Below are positions 7,101 to 9,217 of a stretch of DNA of 9,217 nt, piece by piece. Within the stretch, counting starts at the first letter, position 1. Each line of letters starts with the position of its first letter. The DNA is from Actinomycetales bacterium. GTDB taxonomy: Bacteria; Actinomycetota; Actinomycetes; Actinomycetales; JAHECE01. The stretch covers positions 1 to 9,217 of the forward strand of contig JAHECE010000102.1 in NCBI GenBank assembly GCA_024641895.1. Direction: 5' to 3'. A program made the translations under genes and the position numbers. The notes beneath the pieces were generated by a model. That model was given only the letters and a program-made list of their open reading frames with translations. It was not told the DNA's origin and did no database searches.

Positions 7101-7433
7101 CGGGTCGTCCGGCCGGACGGTACGGTGCAGGGCCTCGTCCCGACCAGTGGCGCGCTCGCCCGGGGGCAGATCGAGGCAGGCGAGCCGGGCAGGCTGGTGG
7201 TCCTGGCAGAGCGTGCCGACGACGGCTGGCGAGCGTGGCTCGACGGCCGGCCGCTGCGAGCCCGGACGGTTGGCTGGCAGCAGGCTTTCGCCCTTCCCCC
7301 CGGCGGGGGGGAAGTGACGATCGCCTACTTCTCGTGGCCCGAGACGCTCATCCATACCGGCCAGGCCGTGGTGCTGGGGCTGTTCGCCCTCCTCGCCATC
7401 CCGGTGCGGCGTAGGCGTGCGGGGGTGGGCTGA
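4140..7433 (+). CDS. Large GT2 / polytopic GT-C-like fusion glycosyltransferase
   Basis: A 1,097-residue membrane protein. Residues 12-250 are a GT2 (GT-A fold) domain: first strand IVLAVVVSPG (13-22), WIWLLHDDSAPEP (114-126) with the DD metal motif at 120-121, and GLAGALVRKEVW (195-206). The usual DNGSTD motif is altered to VVDVTPAED (46-54). Residues 251-403 form a strongly basic linker with a possible membrane helix near 291-311. About 404-817 holds roughly a dozen hydrophobic helices, with a long extracytoplasmic loop after the first (about 425-464) and the segment GRLGPVVAHLALPWVALG (535-552). Residues ~820-1065 look extracytoplasmic; DDGWRAWLDGRPLRARTV (1027-1044) recalls the C-terminal domain of YfhO-like GT-C proteins. 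A final helix (about 1070-1090) ends in RRRR. The likely role is assembly of an envelope glycan, donor and acceptor unknown. No Shine-Dalgarno sequence precedes ATG 4140. The next gene starts one base after the stop. Confidence 0.85.
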   Translation: MADPKSESPPQPIVLAVVVSPGISDYLADTLRGLAGQRTAPDAVLVVDVTPAEDPGHVRTSSLRTLAQECGLALEMVRIAHAPEAGTFGAGVRDGLRQLADQGNGGAALSCAPWIWLLHDDSAPEPSALAELLRGARSGPTVAITGAKQRDWFAPEHLLELGVTVSRSGRRYVGLEDGELDQGQHDGRSDVYAVGLAGALVRKEVWNELDGTDPALGPFGDGLDLSRRARLAGYRVIVAPGAVVRHARAGYLGLRSAAARHRKTAAKPDPRRSFRARRAALLYARLVEVRAWALPFLPLLIAIQAMLRSVARVATKEFRLAGDEVAAAASALTRPRTVYQARARISRQGVVPRSQLRALRASARQVWQVGHDRRLQSAAARRGLLARSELELAERAELAGRRRWTVWILATALTGVAALVFAPLLSVGALTGGALLPLTSELGALWERAVGAWAPTGDGHPGPADPFLFVLVAVTALAGGSARTGVTVLVLGAIPLAGLGAWFAAGAATRSVRLRAWATVVWAFAPPLVLATGQGRLGPVVAHLALPWVALGIARALGVQRRDELVDVPVAVTPERGGSVAAAAGAGLALAVAAAASPVLLPASLVLLPLLAVVAERRRGMLALVAVPPVALLAPLVLEAISDVPAGSWRVLLADPGVLLASSPGPAYHALLTWPAGPLSWPLLDEPAAGLAPLVASGLLVLGALVALLRRGRLGAVRAGWLLVAVGLAAAVGVTRVDVGVGSGAPGGTTVAEVVRGWAGTGTSVLVLGLLVVVTCAADGLIGRLASSSFGWRHVGAAALVVLLVLGPAANAVAWVWQVLDVRGTDGPSEIMALTGRGPRPVPALGAELQKPPQAARVLSLDPVDDELVVGLWRSEGEQLDERSVVASARTVTGPPGSVDVVPVDEADAELAELAAAIAVGVAEDPSAELARHAVGVVLVPPGSSDARDRLVAQIDSTAGLERVTENETGTVWRVAPAEGGGLIARVRVVRPDGTVQGLVPTSGALARGQIEAGEPGRLVVLAERADDGWRAWLDGRPLRARTVGWQQAFALPPGGGEVTIAYFSWPETLIHTGQAVVLGLFALLAIPVRRRRAGVG
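7293..7314 (+). other. Strong intragenic C-run/G-run hairpin
   Basis: CTTCCCCCC (7293-7301) can pair with GGGGGGAAG (7306-7314) across a 4-base loop, inside the codons for PPGGGE near the end of the large glycosyltransferase. It includes a run of seven G (7305-7311). It sits about 120 bases before the DUF5719 start, so it could affect RNA stability or polymerase progress. It may equally be a side effect of PPGGG codon choice. Confidence 0.4.
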
Positions 7434-7434
7434 C

Positions 7435-9015
7435 ATGAGCGCTCGCCGCCTCGTTCGTGACGTGGCTACCGTGCTGGGGATGACGCTCGTGCTGGGCGTC
7501 GTCGCCGGTCTTCTCCTGCTCGACCGGTGGTGGCCGGTCCGCGACGTGGTCGGTGCCCCGCCGATCGCGGTCGAGGTGCCGGCCGGCCACACGCAGCTCG
7601 TGTGTGCAGGTCCGCCGGCGGTCGCACCTGAGGACTCGGGATTCACCTTCGACCCGGACTTCGACCCGGGTGCGGGGGAGTCCGCCACCGTGATCGAGGG
7701 CTTCGTCGTGGGACGACCGGGTCAGGCGGCCCCGGTCGGCGCCTACGTCCCGCTGTCGAACGCGGGCTCGCAGGAGGCAACGCTGGCCTTCGCGCCTTCG
7801 GGGATGTCGTCCGCTCGGGTCATGGCGTCCGGCGTGGCCGGGCCTGCGGTCCTGCGGGCCTCGCCGGTGGACGGTGTGGCGGCCCTCGTCGCCGGGGCGA
7901 CCCTCGCCCGCGCGGACGTCGGTGACCTGCGAGGCCTGGCCGCGGCACGCTGCCTCGAGCCTGCGGCCTCCGGCTGGCTCGTCGCCGGCAGCACGGAGGT
8001 CGGGAGCAGCTCGCGGGTCGTCTTCGACAACCCCGGGGCTACGGCGGCGACGGTCCGACTCGAGGCCTGGGGCGCGGTCGGGCCGGTCGAGCTCGGCCAG
8101 GGCGCGGTCGTCCTGGTGCCGGCGAGGTCGGAGCGGGCCCTGCTGCTCGAGGCCGTGGCGCCGGATCAGCCTCGCCTCGCCGTCAGGCTGACCGTCGAGG
8201 GCGGCCAGGTCGCGGCCTTCGTCCAGTCGAGCGCCCTGGAGGGCTTCGTGCCCGCCGGGATCGACCTCAGCGGTCCGGCCGCCGAACCGGCCCTGACGGT
8301 CCTCATCCCCGGCGTCGTCCTGGACGAGACGGACATCGATACGGCCGCACCGTCGATCCTTCGCGTCGTGAACCCCGGCGCCGAGCCTGCGAGCGTCGAG
8401 CTGCGCCTGCTGCACGCTGACGGCGAGATGACGGTCCCGGGCGCCGAGCGCCGAGTGGTCGAGCCCGGCACCGTGAGCGACATCTCGCTCGCAGGCGTCC
8501 CGGCCGGTGCCTACGCCGCCGAGCTGGTGTCCGACCAGCCGATCACGGCGGCGGCCGTGCTGTCCCGCGTCGGCGGCCCGAGCGCCGACGACCCGGACCG
8601 GCAGGTCGTGGACCGTGCCTGGGTCAGCGCCGCCGAGCCGCTCCCGGCGGCGCTGGTCCCGCTGCCGTCCGTCGGTGACCGCGTGGGTTCGGCCAGCGTG
8701 GTCCTCACGAACCCCGGCACCACGGCCCTGGACGTCCAGGTGCGCGCGATCGAGGGAGGGGGAGGCGTCGGCGCGCCGCGAGTCGTGACGATTCCCGCCC
8801 GCGCGACGGCCCTCGTCGACGGTGACGCGCTCACCGGTGCCGTCGGCGTCGAGCTGATCGCGCAGGCCGAGTCCGGTGGGCAGGAGCCGTCCGCGTTCGT
8901 CGCCGCCGCGATCCTCGTCTCGGAGGTCGCCGACGGGCAGCTCATCGCGGCGGTCGCCGCGCAGCCCGACCTCGAGGCGGCTCGCGTGGTCGCGGTGCGT
9001 TTCCCGAATCCGTGA
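7435..9015 (+). CDS. Membrane-anchored DUF5719 family protein
   Basis: A 526-residue protein from ATG 7435, one base after the preceding TGA (TGAcATG), with a G-rich stretch GGGGGTGGG at 7421-7429 acting as the ribosome site. An in-frame GTG at 7417 lies inside the upstream gene and is less likely. A short basic N-terminus (SARRLVRD) is followed by one hydrophobic helix (about 11-30), so the rest is extracytoplasmic. Only two Cys occur, Cys57 (LVCAGP) and Cys173 (ARCLEP), a probable disulfide. Three beta-rich units of about 114 residues carry an NPG turn at 199-201, 313-315 and 426-428, each followed by alternating hydrophobic strands (VRLEAW, VELRLL, VQVRAI). No catalytic motif is visible. 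I recognise it as DUF5719, a family found next to this type of glycosyltransferase in actinobacteria; function unknown. Tight coupling suggests it works with the glycosyltransferase, perhaps as an outer scaffold or chaperone (inference). Confidence 0.85.
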   Translation: MSARRLVRDVATVLGMTLVLGVVAGLLLLDRWWPVRDVVGAPPIAVEVPAGHTQLVCAGPPAVAPEDSGFTFDPDFDPGAGESATVIEGFVVGRPGQAAPVGAYVPLSNAGSQEATLAFAPSGMSSARVMASGVAGPAVLRASPVDGVAALVAGATLARADVGDLRGLAAARCLEPAASGWLVAGSTEVGSSSRVVFDNPGATAATVRLEAWGAVGPVELGQGAVVLVPARSERALLLEAVAPDQPRLAVRLTVEGGQVAAFVQSSALEGFVPAGIDLSGPAAEPALTVLIPGVVLDETDIDTAAPSILRVVNPGAEPASVELRLLHADGEMTVPGAERRVVEPGTVSDISLAGVPAGAYAAELVSDQPITAAAVLSRVGGPSADDPDRQVVDRAWVSAAEPLPAALVPLPSVGDRVGSASVVLTNPGTTALDVQVRAIEGGGGVGAPRVVTIPARATALVDGDALTGAVGVELIAQAESGGQEPSAFVAAAILVSEVADGQLIAAVAAQPDLEAARVVAVRFPNP

Positions 9016-9046
9016 CGACGGCGGTGCTCGCGGAGCACTGCCGTTG
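9016..9046 (+). terminator. Hairpin terminator after the DUF5719 gene
   Basis: Starting at the base after the TGA, ACGGCGGTGCTC (9018-9029) pairs with GAGCACTGCCGT (9033-9044) over a 3-base loop with one G-T wobble. Two more pairs extend the stem to 9016/9046. No T-tract follows. It most likely ends the whiB2-glycosyltransferase-DUF5719 transcript. Confidence 0.75.
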
Positions 9047-9051
9047 ACGGA

Positions 9052-9102
9052 CGGCCCGCTGCCGACGTCCCGCCGAGACCGGCCGGCGAGGACGGCGGGC
9101 CG
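9052..9102 (-). terminator. Long interrupted hairpin at the 3' end of the minus-strand gene
   Basis: Outer arms CGGCCCGC (9052-9059) and GCGGGCCG (9095-9102) enclose inner arms CGTCC (9066-9070)/GGACG (9090-9094) and CGCCG (9071-9075)/CGGCG (9084-9088), with a 6-base bulge and a single bulged A. It lies 14 bases beyond the stop of the minus-strand gene, so it probably terminates that transcript. With the 9016-9046 hairpin it fills the 100-base convergent gap, which has no gene. Confidence 0.6.
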
Positions 9103-9115
9103 CTCCTGCCGGCGT

Positions 9116-9217
9116 TCAGCCGGCGCCGGGGTAGTCCGGGTCGATCTCCTCCGGATTCCGGGAGAGCAGGTGCGCCACCTGCTCCACCACGACGTCTCGG
9201 ACGAGGTCGCGCAGATC
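9116..9217 (-). CDS. C-terminus of a zincin-like metallopeptidase-family protein (partial)
   Basis: Only the last 33 codons and the stop (TCA on the plus strand at 9116-9118) are in the window; the start is beyond the right edge. The peptide begins DLRDLVRDVVVEQVAHLL and ends in a Pro/Glu/Asp-rich tail, NPEEIDPDYPGAG. This fits my memory of the actinobacterial zincin-like family (Zincin_1; Rv3259 in M. tuberculosis), whose C-terminal helix holds HExxH. Here the helix reads EQVAH: the last His is kept, but the first His and the Glu are Glu and Gln, so zinc-protease activity is doubtful. The locus supports the call, because the M. tuberculosis homologue is next to whiB2 and on the opposite strand, as here. 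The short fragment limits certainty. Confidence 0.6.
   Translation of the reverse strand, partial: DLRDLVRDVVVEQVAHLLSRNPEEIDPDYPGAG

Noticed and set aside
3714..7688. A 1,324-codon open frame antisense to whiB2 and the large glycosyltransferase
   Set aside because: Its product is low-complexity Arg/Pro/Gly/Asp-rich with no domain, and the plus strand encodes clear conserved proteins. Long antisense frames are expected at this GC content.
7348..8415. A 355-codon minus-strand open frame across the glycosyltransferase/DUF5719 junction
   Set aside because: The composition is Arg/Gly/Asp-rich shadow sequence, and the plus strand has a coherent coupled gene pair here.
1..9217. tRNA, rRNA, riboswitch, insertion sequence or phage attachment site
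   Set aside because: I saw no cloverleaf-like segment, conserved rRNA stretch, transposase gene or terminal repeats. Non-coding gaps are all under 180 bases and are explained by promoters and hairpins.

Overview
The window is very GC-rich, codes almost wall to wall, and uses GTG starts freely. It carries a WhiB-type iron-sulfur regulator, a TIGR03089 protein and a DUF5719 protein. Together these point to an actinobacterium, most likely a Micrococcales/Cellulomonadaceae-like organism (inference from gene content and style; no 16S or other marker is present). The setting resembles the conserved actinobacterial cell-envelope neighbourhood around whiB2, which in Mycobacterium tuberculosis holds wbbL1, whiB2 and the metallopeptidase-like gene Rv3259.

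Layout, left to right. (1) <1-1769, plus: a secreted protein cut at its 5' end by the window edge, with a lysozyme-like N-terminal domain and three near-identical 104-residue C-terminal repeats. It is followed by a strong terminator hairpin. (2) 1853-2755, plus: a WbbL-like family 2 rhamnosyltransferase with a leaderless-type promoter. (3) 2836-3621, minus: a TIGR03089 protein convergent with wbbL, the two separated by a perfect hairpin. (4) 3622-3795: the divergent control region, holding a leaderless-type promoter for TIGR03089 and a sigma-70-like promoter for whiB2 that is packed with inverted repeats. (5) 3796-4107, plus: WhiB2/WhmD. (6) 4140-7433, plus: a 1,097-residue glycosyltransferase that joins a cytoplasmic GT2 domain to a large polytopic, GT-C-like membrane domain with an extracytoplasmic tail. 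(7) 7435-9015, plus: a membrane-anchored DUF5719 protein starting one base after the stop of gene 6. (8) 9016-9115: two hairpins between convergent genes. (9) 9116->9217, minus: the last 33 codons of what looks like the actinobacterial zincin-like (Rv3259-type) protein, with a degenerate HExxH motif.

How the parts may work together. WbbL-like enzymes add L-rhamnose to polyprenyl-PP-GlcNAc to build the linker for wall polysaccharide. The fused glycosyltransferase plus the DUF5719 protein look like a translationally coupled membrane/extracytoplasmic unit acting on an unknown envelope glycan. WhiB2/WhmD controls septation in mycobacteria and sits at the head of that unit. The lysozyme-like secreted protein probably acts on or binds the wall. 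The functional links are inference from adjacency and family knowledge. The least described parts are the GT2/GT-C-like fusion with its DUF5719 partner and the triple-repeat secreted protein.
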